DNA of 64,000 nucleotides from Pengzhenrongella sp031582905 (GCF_031582905.1 NZ_CP133990.1:3782001-3846000); one strand, 5' to 3'; shown: positions 27,608 through 39,976, numbered from the stretch's first letter. Notes: a model not told the origin generated them from the sequence alone. Made by a program: numbers and translations.

Positions 27608-27850
27608 TCAGCGAAGCCCGGCGGCGTAGGCCCAGGCGACGGCGTCGGCCCGGGTGGAGACGCCGATCTTCCGGTAGAGGCTGCGCACCTGGGACTTCAC
27701 GGTGTTGCGGGTGACGAAGAGGGTCGTGGCGATCTCCTCGAGCGTCACGTCCTCGGACAGGTGCTCGAGGACGACGAGCTCGCGCCGCGTCAGAGGCTCG
27801 GACACGGGCGCGGTGTACGCGCCAGGCCTGACCAGCTCGAGAGTGCTCAC
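27608..27850 (-). CDS. Stand-alone LuxR-type helix-turn-helix protein
   Basis: Only 80 residues, starting at a GTG with GGAGG 7 bases upstream. After a short lead (STLELVRPGAYTAPVSE) the whole protein is a GerE/LuxR DNA-binding domain: PLTRRELVVLEHLSEDVTLE, then IATTLFVTRNTVKSQVRSLY and RKIGVSTRADAVAWA. No receiver, PAS or autoinducer-binding domain is attached. It could act as a small constitutive regulator or be controlled by a partner protein. The target is unknown. It stands alone between the exporter and the gcv genes. Confidence 0.88.
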   Translation of the reverse strand: MSTLELVRPGAYTAPVSEPLTRRELVVLEHLSEDVTLEEIATTLFVTRNTVKSQVRSLYRKIGVSTRADAVAWAYAAGLR

Positions 27851-28196
27851 GATGACCTCCGGTGTTCCTGCGGCGTGCGTCCCGGGTCGGGTGCGGCGCC
27901 TGTGCTGTCTGACACATGGAGAGACGCCCCAGGCCCGCAGCTATGACGCGGGTTTTCACCCGAAAGTTCGCAGCGCCGCACTGGCGTGCGTGGCGCGCGC
28001 CTGATACCGCGCAAAGCCGCAGGTCAGGACGTTGCGCGGTCCCGTGCGTCCGGTGCAGATCGCTCACCCGTCCGGCCCATCGCAGATCCACCGCGGCCGC
28101 TCGCGGTCCCCCGCGGACCTCCGGGTCCCCGCCCCACGGCGACCGGTCCCCCGGCCGTCGCGCGGGCGCGGTGCCCTCACGCGCGGGCGCGGTGCC
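27851..28196. other. Gene-free stretch between the LuxR-type gene and gcvH
   Basis: These 346 bases contain the leader and presumed promoter of the LuxR-type gene, which include a less GC-rich patch near 27,940-27,975. Near 28,155-28,200 there is a short direct duplication (gcgcgggcgcggtgcc, twice). I see no coding frame or known RNA family here. Confidence 0.5.
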
Positions 28197-28568
28197 TCAC
28201 CCCTCGACGTGCGCCCGGTACTCGTCCGCGGTGAGCAGCGGGCCGGTGCCCGTCACGTCGACGCGCAGCAACCAGCCGGCGCCGTAGGGGTCGGAGCCGA
28301 CCAGGGCGGGGTCGTCGACCGCCGCGGTGTTGACCTCGACCACGGTGCCCGTGACGGGGGAGAACAGCTCCGAGACGGACTTGGTCGACTCGACCTCGCC
28401 GCAGACCGTGCCGGCGGTGACCTCGTCCCCGACGGCCGGGAGCTCGACGTACACGAGCTCGCCGAGTGCCTCGGCCGCGGTCTCGGTGATGCCGACCGTC
28501 GCGGGGTCGCCCTCGGCGACCCACTCGTGCTCGACGGTGTACTGCAGGTTCTCGGGGAAGCTGGTCAC
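28197..28568 (-). CDS. gcvH: Glycine cleavage system H protein
   Basis: A 123-residue lipoyl carrier that shuttles the aminomethyl group between GcvP, GcvT and lipoamide dehydrogenase. The lipoylated lysine lies in VESTKSVSELFSPV. YTVEHEWVAEG at the N-terminus and NTAAVDDPALVGSDPYGAGW near the end are family hallmarks. The frame is intact. It is the last gene of the gcvP-gcvT-gcvH run. A 111-base gap with a run of ggggc units separates it from gcvT. Confidence 0.96.
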   Translation of the reverse strand: MTSFPENLQYTVEHEWVAEGDPATVGITETAAEALGELVYVELPAVGDEVTAGTVCGEVESTKSVSELFSPVTGTVVEVNTAAVDDPALVGSDPYGAGWLLRVDVTGTGPLLTADEYRAHVEG

Positions 28569-28624
28569 GGCGTCTCCTCGGGCGGGGCGGGTGTCGGGGC
28601 AGGTGTCAGGTGGGGCGGCGTGTC

Positions 28625-28658
28625 GGGCGGGGCGGGGCGGGGCGGGGCGGAGCGGGGC
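28625..28658 (+). repeat. GGGGC repeat tract between gcvT and gcvH
   Basis: Five or more runs of three to four G separated by single C or AGC on the plus strand. It has G-quadruplex potential there. The gcv transcript carries the C-rich complement. Confidence 0.85.
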
Positions 28659-28679
28659 GACAGCGTCACGGCAGGCGGC

Positions 28680-29857
28680 TCACGACGAGCGGCGGTAGAA
28701 GGGCAGGGCCACCACCCGCACCGGTTCCGTGCGCCCGCGGACGTCGACGCCGAGATCGGTCCCCGGTTCGCCCTCCTCGGGCGTCACGAAGGCCATCGCG
28801 ACCGGGTGCCCCAGCGTGGGCGACGGCGCACCCGACGTCACCCGCCCGACGACGTCGCCCGGCTCGTCCCCGCCCCCGTCCGCGCCCTCGTCCCCGCGCC
28901 GGACCACCGGGTACCCCGCGCGCGCCGCGCGCCGACCCAGGCCCTGCAGGCCGACGAGCACGCGGTCCGGCACCGCGTCGGCGCGCGCCGCGAGCGCGTC
29001 CCGGCCGACGAAGTCGAGCGGGGCACCGTCGGGCTCGGACTTGTCGAGCCGCACCACGCGCCCCAGGCCGGCGTCGTACGGGGTCGTCGTACGGTCGAGC
29101 TCGTGGCCGTACAGCGGCATGCCGGCCTCGAGCCGCAGGGTGTCCCGTGCGGCCAGCCCGGCCGGGACCAGGCCGTGCGGCGACCCGGCGTCGAGCAGCG
29201 CCCGCCACAGGCCCGACGCGGCGTCGGCGGGGACGAACAGCTCGAACCCGTCCTCACCGGTGTAGCCGGTCCGGGCCACGAGCGCCGGCACGCCGGCCAC
29301 GGTCGCCGGCAACCCGGCGTAGTACCGCAGGTCCGTGACGGCCGCGACGTCGTCGGGCGCGGCGAGCGAGGTGACGACCGCGGCGGCGCGGGGCCCCTGC
29401 ACGGCGACCAGCGCGGTCGCGGCGGACTCGTCGGCGACCCGGACGTCGGGCCGGCCGGCCGCGAGGGTGTCCAGGGCAGCGAGCACGGCGTGCGAGTTGG
29501 CGGCGTTCGCCACCACGAGAAAGTCGTCGTCGCCGGTGCGGTAGACGACGAGGTCGTCGACGATGCCGCCGTCGGGCGCGCACAGCATCGTGTACCGCGC
29601 CCGGCCGACGGCGACCGCGGAGAGGTGCCCGACGAGCGCCTGGTCGAGCAGCGCCGGCGCGCCGGCCCCGGTCACCCGGAGCTCGCCCATGTGCGACAGG
29701 TCGAACAGCCCGGCGGCGCTGCGCACCGCGAGGTGCTCGGTCCGGTCGCCGGCGTACCGCAGCGGCATCGTCCAGCCCGCGAAGGGGGTCAGTGCCGCAC
29801 CGAGCGCGACGTGCTCGTCGTGCAGCGGGCTGCGCCGCTCGGCGCCCGGGGCGGCGC

Positions 29858-29861
<4 letters not shown>
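28680..29861 (-). CDS. gcvT: Glycine cleavage system aminomethyltransferase (T protein)
   Basis: A 393-residue folate-dependent aminomethyltransferase. The GTG at 29861 overlaps the gcvP stop by four bases (GTGA) and gives SAAPGAERRSPLHDEHVALG. FAGWTMPLRYAGDRTEHLAV, LFDLSHMGELRVTG and the catalytic region GYTGEDGFELFVP are typical. The C-terminal barrel includes GRVTSGAPSPTLGHPVAMAF. Together with GcvP and GcvH it yields methylene-THF, CO2 and ammonia from glycine. The frame is intact. Confidence 0.95.
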
Positions 29862-32922
<3,061 letters not shown>

Positions 32923-33070
32923 GAGGCGGCTCCGGTGTGCGCCCGGCTGTGCGCCGGGGACGGGTGGGTGGCCCTCCCGCCCTGTCGTCCGGCCCCGGGA
33001 TCGCGCCCCGAGGTCCCGACCGGGCAGTCGGCGGTCAGCGTACGCCGACCGGTCCGGGACGAGGCGCGGG

Positions 33071-34246
33071 TCAGAGCGTCCGCTGCCAGGCGATGATGCG
33101 GTTGACGGCCTCGCCGACCACCTCGAGCGACGACGCGAACGACAGCCGGACGTAGGCGTCGCCGTCGACCCCGTCGAAGTCCGTGCCCGGGGTGAGCGCG
33201 ACCCCGGCCTCCGCGAGCAGCCGTGCGCACCAGGTCCGTGAGTCCAGCCCGGACGCGGAGACGTCGGCGTAGAGGTAGAACGCACCGTCCGCCGGGGCGA
33301 CCCGCGTCCAGCCGAGCTCGGGCAGGCGGGCCAGCAGCAGGTCGCGGCACGCGGTGTACCGCTCGACGTTGGCCTGCGCCGCCGCGTACCCCTCGGCGCT
33401 CAGCGCGGCGACGCCGGCGTGCTGCGCGAGCGCCGGCGGGCACAGCGCGACGTTCCCGGCGAGGGCGTCCACGGCCTGCACGAGGTCGTCCGGCAGGAGC
33501 ATCCACCCCAGCCGCCAACCGGTCATCGCCCAGTACTTCGAGAACGAGTTGACGACGACGGCGCCCCGGTCGAGGTACTGCGCCGCCGTCGCCGGCGCCG
33601 GGCCGCCGTAGGTGATGCCGTGGTAGATCTCGTCGCTCACCAGCCGCACGCCGTGGTCGGCGCACCAGCCGGCGAGCGCGGCCAGGTCGCCCGGCGCGAT
33701 CATCGTCCCGGTCGGGTTGGCGGGGCTGGCCACCACGAGACCGTCGAGCGGGCCCTCGAGCTGCTCGAGCTGCTCGAGCTGGGCGACCGTCGGCTGGTAC
33801 CGGGTCTGGGGCCCGCACGCGAGCTCGACGACCTCGCACCCGAGCGCCGCGAGGATGTTCTTGTACGCCGGGTACCCCGGGCGGGCCAGGGCCACCCGCG
33901 CACCGACGTCGAACGCGGCGAGGAACGCGAGCATGAACCCGCCGGACGAGCCGGTCGTGACCGCGACCCGCGCCGGGTCGACGTCGACGCCGTACCAGCG
34001 CCCGTAGTGCTCGGCGATCGCCCGGCGCAGCGGCGGCGCACCCATCGCCTCGGTGTACCCGAGGTCACCGGACTGCAGCAGCTCGATCGCCCGGTGCCGG
34101 ACGACGTCGGACGCACCGGTCGCCGGCTCGCCCGCGCACAGGTTGAGCACCGACTCCCCGCGGCGCGGCGCGCGTTGGCCGCCGCCAGGATCTCCATCAC
34201 GGCGAACGGGGGACGGCGGACCGCCGCGACGGCTTCATCCCGCCAT
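33071..34246 (-). CDS. Class I/II PLP-dependent aminotransferase (frameshifted near the N-terminus)
   Basis: Fold-type I aminotransferase of about 390 residues. GEPATGASDVV, ASPANPTGTM, VSDEIYHGITYGG, and the PLP-lysine region NSFSKYWAMTGWRLGWM (Lys in FSKYW) are all present. One added base at 34156-34159 (four C on the plus strand) joins the N-terminal MEILAAANARRAAG to ESVLNLCAGEPATG. The exact start is unclear. The family usually has about 15 residues before VMEIL, which points to the ATG at 34246, but reaching it needs a further 2-base correction. The ATG at 34197 is the conservative choice. Substrate is unknown. A promoter shared with divergent corA should lie at 34247-34310. Confidence 0.85.
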
Positions 34247-34310
34247 CCTGTCCCGACCGCCGCCGTCGCGCACGGGCGTCGTGCCGCAGCCGCGCCGGTA
34301 GCCTCGCCGG

Positions 34311-35305
34311 GTGATCGTGGACTGCGGCGTGTACTCCGGGGCCGACGACGCCCCGAGGACGAGACCGACGTCGCCCGGGCCGTCGAGGCGGCCGCCGCGC
34401 AGGACGGGTTCGTGTGGATCGGGCTGTCGCAGCCGACAGCCGCCGAGTTCGCGACGCTGCAGCGCGAGCTGGACCTGCCGCAGCTCGCCGTCGAGGACGC
34501 CGTCAAGGCCCACCAGCGACCCAAGCTCGAGCGCTACGACGACCTCACGTTCGCCGTCGTCAAGCCCGCGCGGTACGTCGACCACGACGAGGTCGTCCGG
34601 ATGAGCGAGCTGGCGATCTTCCTCGGGCCGCACGTCATCCTCACCGTCCGGCACGGCGAGACCGACGTGCCCGCCCAGGTGCGCCGCGACCTCGAGGCCG
34701 ACCCGGAGCTGCTCGCGCACGGGCCCGCGGCGGTCCTGTACCGGTGCCTGGACCTCGTCGTGGACGAGTACCTGTCGATCGTGGGGTCCATCGGGGTGGA
34801 CGTCGACGAGATCGAGGACCAGGTGTTCGGCGGCGTCCCCGGGGAGCACGCCGAGCGGATCTACAAGCTCAAGCGCGAGGTGCTCGAGTTCCGGCGTGCC
34901 GTCGTGCCGCTCGTGGCGCCGGTGCAGCAGCTCGTGGACGGCACGGTGCCCGGTGTCGGGCCCGACGCGCGGCGGAACTTCCGCGACGTCCACGACCACC
35001 TGCTGCGCGCCGCGGACGCGATCGAGGGCTACGACGCCCTGCTGACCAACGTGCTGCAGGCCGAGCTCGCCCAGGTGACGGTCGAGCAGAACCGCGTCTC
35101 GGTCCGGCAGAACGAGGACATGCGCAAGATCTCGGCGTGGGCCGCGATCGCGCTGGTGCCGACGGCGATCGCCGGCATCTACGGCATGAACTTCGACCAC
35201 ATGCCCGAGCTCGAGACGCGGTACGGCTACTTCGTCGTGCTGGGCGTGATCGTCGCGGCGTGCGTCGGGCTCCACGCGCTGTTCCGGCGCAACCACTGGC
35301 TGTAG
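34311..35305 (+). CDS. corA: CorA-family Mg/Co transporter (one frameshift)
   Basis: About 331 residues. The cytoplasmic funnel domain is followed by two C-terminal transmembrane helices and the diagnostic pore motif GMN (IYGMNFDHMPELE). The protein ends in RRNHWL. It begins at the GTG 34311 with IVDCGVYSGADDAP. The frame breaks at 34351-34354 (four C). One more base gives DAPEDETDVARAVEAAAAQ and a continuous product. It mediates passive Mg or Co uptake through a pentameric channel. It diverges from the aminotransferase gene. Confidence 0.93.
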
Positions 35306-35329
35306 ACGCCCCACCATCCCGAGGTTGAC

Positions 35330-35949
35330 ATGACCCGTGAAGCGAGCGAGCCGAGAAGCCGACGATGGAGCCTCACGTCGCTGCTCACCCTCTGCGGTCT
35401 CCTCGCGACCAACATCGTGGCCCTCTACGGCGCGTTCTACCTCGTGGTCCCCAGGCTCGAACCGCGTGAGCGCCTGGGCGCGTCCATCACCTCGATCGTC
35501 GTCGAGCAGGACGTGCCCTTCGTCGACTACGCCGCACTCCTCCACGCCGGCGACCTGGAGGGGTGGAGACCTATGACACCTCCGGCAGCATGATCTTCGT
35601 GAGCGCCTCGATCGCCGGGTTCACCGATCGGTCCTACGCCATCGCCATCGACGTCCTCGAGGGCGGCACCAACTCGAAGATCACGGGCAGCAGGCTGCGC
35701 GAGCTGCACCGTGGGGTCGACGGACCGTTCAACACCTGCGAGACCCGGACCATCGCGGCCGAGGAGGACAACGTGGCATGGCGTTGCTGGGTCGTCGACG
35801 ACGTCCTGCCGCAGCAGTACTCGATCGTCGCCAAGCTGTACGACGCCGGCGTGCGGCAGCAGCAGCCGGACGAATTCACACTGGACACGACGAGCCTGAT
35901 GCACTTCATGCAGAGCACCACCCTGACGCGGACCGACACGGCAGGCTGA
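35330..35949 (+). CDS. Hypothetical single-pass membrane protein (one frameshift)
   Basis: Starts 25 bases after corA. Residues 1-15 are polar. One transmembrane helix follows (SLLTLCGLLATNIVALYGAF), and the rest is presumably outside the membrane. The second half lies in another frame: one more G at 35560-35563 gives DLEGVETYDTSGSMIFVSAS and a protein of about 206 residues ending in QSTTLTRTDTAG. Two cysteines (NTCETRT and AWRCWVVDD) could form a disulfide. I do not recognise the family. Codons are slightly less GC-biased than in neighbours, which hints at recent acquisition or low expression. Confidence 0.7.
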
Positions 35950-35970
35950 GTCCGGCGCGTCGGTGGCGCG

Positions 35971-36543
35971 TCAGCCGGTGGTGACCCCGCGCGCCGCGAG
36001 GTCGGCGCGCACCCGGTCCACGACGGCGTCCGCAGCCGCCTCCACCTGGTCCAGGCACTCGACGAAGTCGGCATCCCCGCCGTACCAGGGGTCGGCGATG
36101 TCGAGCAGGTGCTCGGCGTCGGCGGCCTCGTCGAGCGGCGCCGCCGGGTCGAAGGACCGGTACATGACGACCCGGCCGGCGAGCTCAGGCGTCCGGGCCA
36201 GCCGGCGCAGGGCCCGGGCGTGCGTCGACGTCATCGCGAGCACGAGGTCGTTGCCGGTCAGGTCCGTGGCGCGCACCTGACGCGCCGCACGCCGCGGCAC
36301 CTCGTACCCCCGGGCGCGCAGGACCGACTGGGCCCGGGTGTCGACGGGGTTGCCGTCCTCCTCGTCGCTGATGCCGGTCGACGTTACCTCCACGAGGTGC
36401 CCGAGGCCGGCGTCGTCCAGCCGCCGGCGCAGGACGACCTCGGCCATGGGCGACCGGCAGATGTTGCCGGTGCACACGGTCATCACCCGGTACCGGGCCG
36501 CGCTCTCGCCGCTGCCGGTGCGGGCGCGGTCCCGCGCGCTCAC
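35971..36543 (-). CDS. Low-molecular-weight protein-tyrosine phosphatase
   Basis: A 190-residue phosphatase. The P-loop CTGNICRSP matches CX5R with the usual trailing Ser-Pro. The general-acid loop is DPWYGGD near the C-terminus. The GTG at 36543 overlaps the map stop by four bases. An ATG about 20 residues in (MTVCTGN) is an alternative and gives the more usual N-terminus. Actinobacterial members (PtpA type) dephosphorylate protein tyrosine or act in arsenate metabolism. The context with map gives no substrate clue. Confidence 0.9.
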   Translation of the reverse strand: MSARDRARTGSGESAARYRVMTVCTGNICRSPMAEVVLRRRLDDAGLGHLVEVTSTGISDEEDGNPVDTRAQSVLRARGYEVPRRAARQVRATDLTGNDLVLAMTSTHARALRRLARTPELAGRVVMYRSFDPAAPLDEAADAEHLLDIADPWYGGDADFVECLDQVEAAADAVVDRVRADLAARGVTTG

Positions 36544-37400
36544 GCCGGGCCTCCGTCGGACGGCTCGGTGCCGGGCCCGGGCGCCGGGGCCGACGACGGC
36601 GCGCGGGGCGTCGTCGGCGCCGTCGTGGCGCCCTGGGCCGGCGCCGTGAGCACGACCGGCCCGCGGGCCGTGATCGCCACCGTGTGCTCGGCGTGCGCGG
36701 CACGTGAGCCGTCGGCGGATCGGATGGTCCAGCCGTCGTCGTCGATGAGGTAGCCGTCCCCGCCGGCCATGAACCACGGCTCGATGGCGATCACCAGGCC
36801 GGTGCGCAGCTTCATGCCCCGCCCCGCGGTGCCGAGGTTGGGCACGTGCGGCTCCTCGTGCATGGTGCGGCCGACGCCGTGGCCGCCGAAGTCCGCGTTG
36901 ATGCCCAGGCCCGCGCGGCGGCCGACCTCGCCGATCGCGGCGGAGATGTCGCCCATGCGCGCACCCGGTCGGGCGGCGGCGATGCCGGCGCGCAGGGCGC
37001 TCTCGGTGACCTCGATGAGGCGCAGCGACTCGGGATCCGGTGTGCCGACCACGAAGGACACCGCCGAGTCGGCCACCCAGCCGCCCACCTCAGCGGCGAA
37101 GTCGATGCTCAGCAGGTCACCGTCCGCGAGCACGTCGTCCGACGGGAGGCCGTGCAGGGCCGCGTCGTTGACGGACGTGCAGAGCACGCCGGGGTAGGGC
37201 ATCGCCCCGAACGACGGGTGATAGCCGAGGTAGACGGAACGCGCTCCGGCGTCGCGGATCATGCCGTGGGCGTGGGCGTCCAGCTCGCGCAGCGTCGTGC
37301 CGACCGTGGCCCGTTCGCGGACCGCGGCGAGGACGCCGGCGACGAACCGTCCCGCGACGGCGATGCCCTCGATCTCGGCTGTGCTCTTGAGGTCGACCAT
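36540..37400 (-). CDS. map: Type I methionine aminopeptidase
   Basis: A 286-residue dinuclear metalloprotease that removes the initiator Met. The five metal ligands can be placed: Asp in LLSIDFAAEVGGW, Asp in VADSAVSF, His in GHGVGRTMHEEP, Glu in AIEPWFMAG and Glu in AAHAEHTVAIT. Substrate His sits in PGVLCTSVNDAALHG. The ATG at 37400 was chosen because it gives the standard MVDLKSTAEIEG start. A Pro/Ala tail of about 30 residues is extra. The presumed leader upstream contains a strongly paired element (37,468-37,556) and a 12-codon open frame, which could matter for its expression. Confidence 0.94.
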   Translation of the reverse strand: MVDLKSTAEIEGIAVAGRFVAGVLAAVRERATVGTTLRELDAHAHGMIRDAGARSVYLGYHPSFGAMPYPGVLCTSVNDAALHGLPSDDVLADGDLLSIDFAAEVGGWVADSAVSFVVGTPDPESLRLIEVTESALRAGIAAARPGARMGDISAAIGEVGRRAGLGINADFGGHGVGRTMHEEPHVPNLGTAGRGMKLRTGLVIAIEPWFMAGGDGYLIDDDGWTIRSADGSRAAHAEHTVAITARGPVVLTAPAQGATTAPTTPRAPSSAPAPGPGTEPSDGGPA

Positions 37401-37467
37401 GAGCGACACCTTCTCACCCCGGGGCGGCGCCGGACGACGGGGGCCGCACCGCGACGCGCGACCGCGT

Positions 37468-37556
37468 CCGGGCAGGGAACAGCCCGTGGGCCGGACCTTG
37501 CGGTCCTGCCACGCCGGACGATTGCGTGGCACCCACGGGCTGCGGTGACTGCCTGG
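37468..37556 (-). ncRNA. Structured element in the map leader, unknown RNA motif
   Basis: Four helices nest perfectly. The outer stem pairs 37468-37475 with 37549-37556 (8 bp, one G-U). After an internal loop, the next stem pairs 37480-37490 with 37532-37542 (11 bp, no mismatch). Inside is a three-way junction. One hairpin is ggacc-ttgc-ggtcc (37493-37506). The other pairs 37507-37514 with 37524-37531 (8 bp, 9-base loop). Only two unpaired bases sit in the junction. On the minus strand it ends 67 bases before the map start. I cannot match it to a known riboswitch; strand and function are inferred. Confidence 0.55.
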
Positions 37557-37615
37557 GACTCACCAGCCGCACATGGCCGTCGAGCCCGGACAGTGCCGTC
37601 CGATGGAACGGGCGA

Positions 37616-37654
37616 CTAGTGGACAGTCACCTCTCGCGTCCGAAGAGAATTCAC
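37616..37654 (-). CDS. Possible 12-codon leader peptide upstream of map
   Basis: A GTG start at 37654 follows a strong AAGGAGGTGG ribosome-binding sequence about 10 bases upstream. It encodes VNSLRTREVTVH and then a TAG. It precedes the paired element on the same strand. It could be a translated leader or the remnant of one. Confidence 0.35.
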   Translation of the reverse strand: MNSLRTREVTVH

Positions 37655-38015
37655 TTCTGGACCACCTCCTTCCTCGATGCCCCGACCGTACGTCCGTCCT
37701 TCGCAGCGCGCCAGCGATTTACGCCGGCGGCGCACGGGGACGGTGTGCGATGCCGGACGCGACGTCACCCGTCCTCGTCCGCGGACGAGCCGCGCGCCAT
37801 GGCGCCGTGATCGGCGACCGCGAGTCCGAAAGATCCCTCTTGCCCCGGTATGGGCGCGTGCGCTGTGCTTCTCCCTGTGCGCTCCGGTGCACACGGCCGG
37901 CACGGCGCCGGCGGACGTCGAGGTCCGCACCCTCGCCCGACGGGGCGCGGGGCGGGCCGGTCGGGACGCGTTGGACGCCCCACGTCTGGTCCCCTCTCTC
38001 CTCCCGGGAGCACCC

Positions 38016-39162
38016 ATGCCTGTCTCCACCCTGCCGCGAACCCTGCGCGCAGCCCTCACCTCGACCGTGCTGTGCGGAGCCCTGGTGGCCACCGGCGGTG
38101 CGGCGCAGGCACACGACCGCGACCGCGGTCACTGGCCACCACCGACTCCGGGCACCCCCGAGGTGCTCGTCGACGGTCTGGTCGGCCCCCTGAGCCTCAG
38201 CGTCGGCAAGCACCGCACCGTCTACGTCAGCCAGGACTTCGCGTTCGAGGTCGGGGCCGTTCGCGACGGGTCGTACACGACCCTCGTGGGCGACGCCGAG
38301 GGCGGGGTCGAGCACGCCGGCGTGTCGTCGGACGGCCGGACCGTGTACTTCGCCACGACCGAGTACGACCCCGTGACCAGCGCGCCGGTCGCCGGCCACG
38401 TCTGGGAGAGGGACCGGCGCGGGCGGGTCACCGAGCTGGCAGACCTGACGGAGTACGAGGCCACCCACAACCCCGACGGTGGCGTGAGCTACGGATTCAC
38501 GGACCTGCCGGACGGGTGCGAGGTCCCGGACGGCTACCCCTTCCGGTACACGGGTGTCGTCGAGGCCCACCCGTACGCGACCACGCCGTGGCGGGGCTCG
38601 CTCCTGGTCGCCGATGCGGCGGGCAACGACATCCTCTCCATCGACCGTCGCGGCAAGGTGGAGACGGTCGCCGTCCTCCCCGGTCCCGGTGACGGTGAGC
38701 GCGGAGATGGTCGCCGGGATGGGGCTCCCGGGCTGCACCGAGGGGGCCACCTACCTGCTCGAGCCGGTCCCCACCGACGTCGAGGTCGGCAGGGACGGCT
38801 GGCTGTACGTCAGCGCGCTGCCCGGCGGTCCCGAGGCGCCCGGCATGCCGCCGGCCGGGTCGGTGTTCAAGGTCCACCCCCGCAAGGGCACGACGCACCT
38901 CGTGGCCACCGGTCTGGTCAGTGCGGTCGACCTCGCCGTGGGCGCCAAGGGCGAGATCTACGTCGCGGAGCTGTTCGCCGGGCGGGTCTCGGTGATCCCC
39001 CGCGGCTCGTCGACGCCGCAGCCGTTCCTCGAGGGTGTCGCCCAGCCGGGTGCCGTCGAGGTGGAGGGACGCACCCTCTACCTCACCACCGAGGTCTTCC
39101 CCGGTGAGGGTGCGCCGCCCAGCGGGAAGGTGCTGAAGATCCCGCTCCGGCACGGTCGCTGA
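38016..39162 (+). CDS. ScyD/ScyE-like secreted beta-propeller protein (one frameshift)
   Basis: About 382 residues. A signal peptide (LRAALTSTVLCGALVATGGA, then AQA) is followed by repeated blades such as VGKHRTVYVSQD, EHAGVSSDGRTVYFATT and LVADAAGNDILSIDRRGK. The family name comes from cyanobacterial scytonemin clusters, but in actinobacteria these are secreted proteins of unknown role. The frame breaks at 38678-38681 (four C). One more base gives VLPPVPVTVSAEMVAGMGLP and continues to VLKIPLRHGR at the stop. A strong hairpin follows the gene. Confidence 0.82.
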
Positions 39163-39200
39163 CAAGAACGGTCGCTGACCGGCACGGTCGCCTGCACGAC

Positions 39201-39235
39201 GACGGCGGCGGGTCCCGTGGGGACCCGCCGCCGTC
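39201..39235. terminator. Bidirectional terminator between the ScyD-like gene and wrbA
   Basis: A perfect 16-bp inverted repeat (39201-39216 with 39220-39235) and a 3-base loop lie between the converging genes. Confidence 0.88.
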
Positions 39236-39252
39236 CTGGTGCGCGGGCGACC

Positions 39253-39855
39253 TCAGCCCTGCAGCCGCCGCGCGATCGCGATCGTCCGCTGGGCGAGGTG
39301 GTCCAGCGCGTCCAGCTGGGGCTGCCCCAGGGGGATGTCGTTGTCCCCGCCGGTCGCGTGCGACACGCCGTACGGGTTGCCGTCGACGAACTTCAGCGGG
39401 TCGGTGTAGCCGGGCGTGACGAGGATCCCGCCCCAGTGCGCCACCTGGTGGTACAGCGACAGCAGCGTCGACTCCTGACCGCCGTGCGCCGTCTGGGACG
39501 CGGTGAACCCCGCGTAGACCTTGTCGGCGAGCTGACCCTGGGCCCAGGCCGGCCCGGTCGTGTCGAGCAGCTGCTGGAACTGGCTCGTCACGTTGCCGTA
39601 GCGGGTCGGCGACCCGAGGAGCACGACGTCCGCCCACACCATGTCGTCCGCGGACGCGGTCGGCTCGTCCTTCATCGCCTCCACGTGAGCGGCCCACGCC
39701 GGGTTGGACGCGATCGCGGCCTCGGGAGCGATCTCCTTCGCGTGCCGACGGCGCACCTCGGCGCCGGCCGCTGTGGCCGCCTGCTCGAGCCGCTCCGCCA
39801 TGCCCTGCAGGGTGCCGGTGGCCGAGTAGTACAGGATCGCGACCTTGACGCTCAT
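39253..39855 (-). CDS. wrbA: NAD(P)H:quinone oxidoreductase, WrbA type
   Basis: A 200-residue flavodoxin-fold enzyme starting MSVKVAILYYSATGTLQGMA, whose FMN phosphate-binding loop reads SATGTLQ. LLGSPTRYGNVTSQFQQLLD is the second FMN loop and is highly typical. SLYHQVAHWGGILVTPGY completes the signature. It reduces quinones by two electrons, limiting redox cycling. GGAG precedes the ATG. It diverges from the oxidoreductase gene at 39977, with 121 bases between them for both promoters. Confidence 0.94.
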   Translation of the reverse strand: MSVKVAILYYSATGTLQGMAERLEQAATAAGAEVRRRHAKEIAPEAAIASNPAWAAHVEAMKDEPTASADDMVWADVVLLGSPTRYGNVTSQFQQLLDTTGPAWAQGQLADKVYAGFTASQTAHGGQESTLLSLYHQVAHWGGILVTPGYTDPLKFVDGNPYGVSHATGGDNDIPLGQPQLDALDHLAQRTIAIARRLQG

Positions 39856-39976
39856 GGTGCTCCTTCGTTCGGATGACGGGTGTCCGTCCGATCGTCCGGT
39901 GCGGGTGCCCGGTCGGCATCTCGACGCCCGCGCACCAGCGGGGAACACGGCGGCCCGGCGCGGGGTTGCGGCGGTC

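Larger units (their letters stand above)
37401..38015. other. Divergent gene-free region between map and the ScyD-like gene
   Basis: The 615 bases hold, on the map side, a perfectly paired multibranch structure (37,468-37,556) and a tiny open frame with a strong ribosome-binding site (37,616-37,654). The remaining 350 bases toward the ScyD-like gene show no coding frame I trust. Confidence 0.6.

Noticed and set aside
32923..33070. Glycine riboswitch upstream of gcvP
   Set aside because: I looked for the paired aptamer signatures on the minus strand and found neither, only GC-rich sequence.
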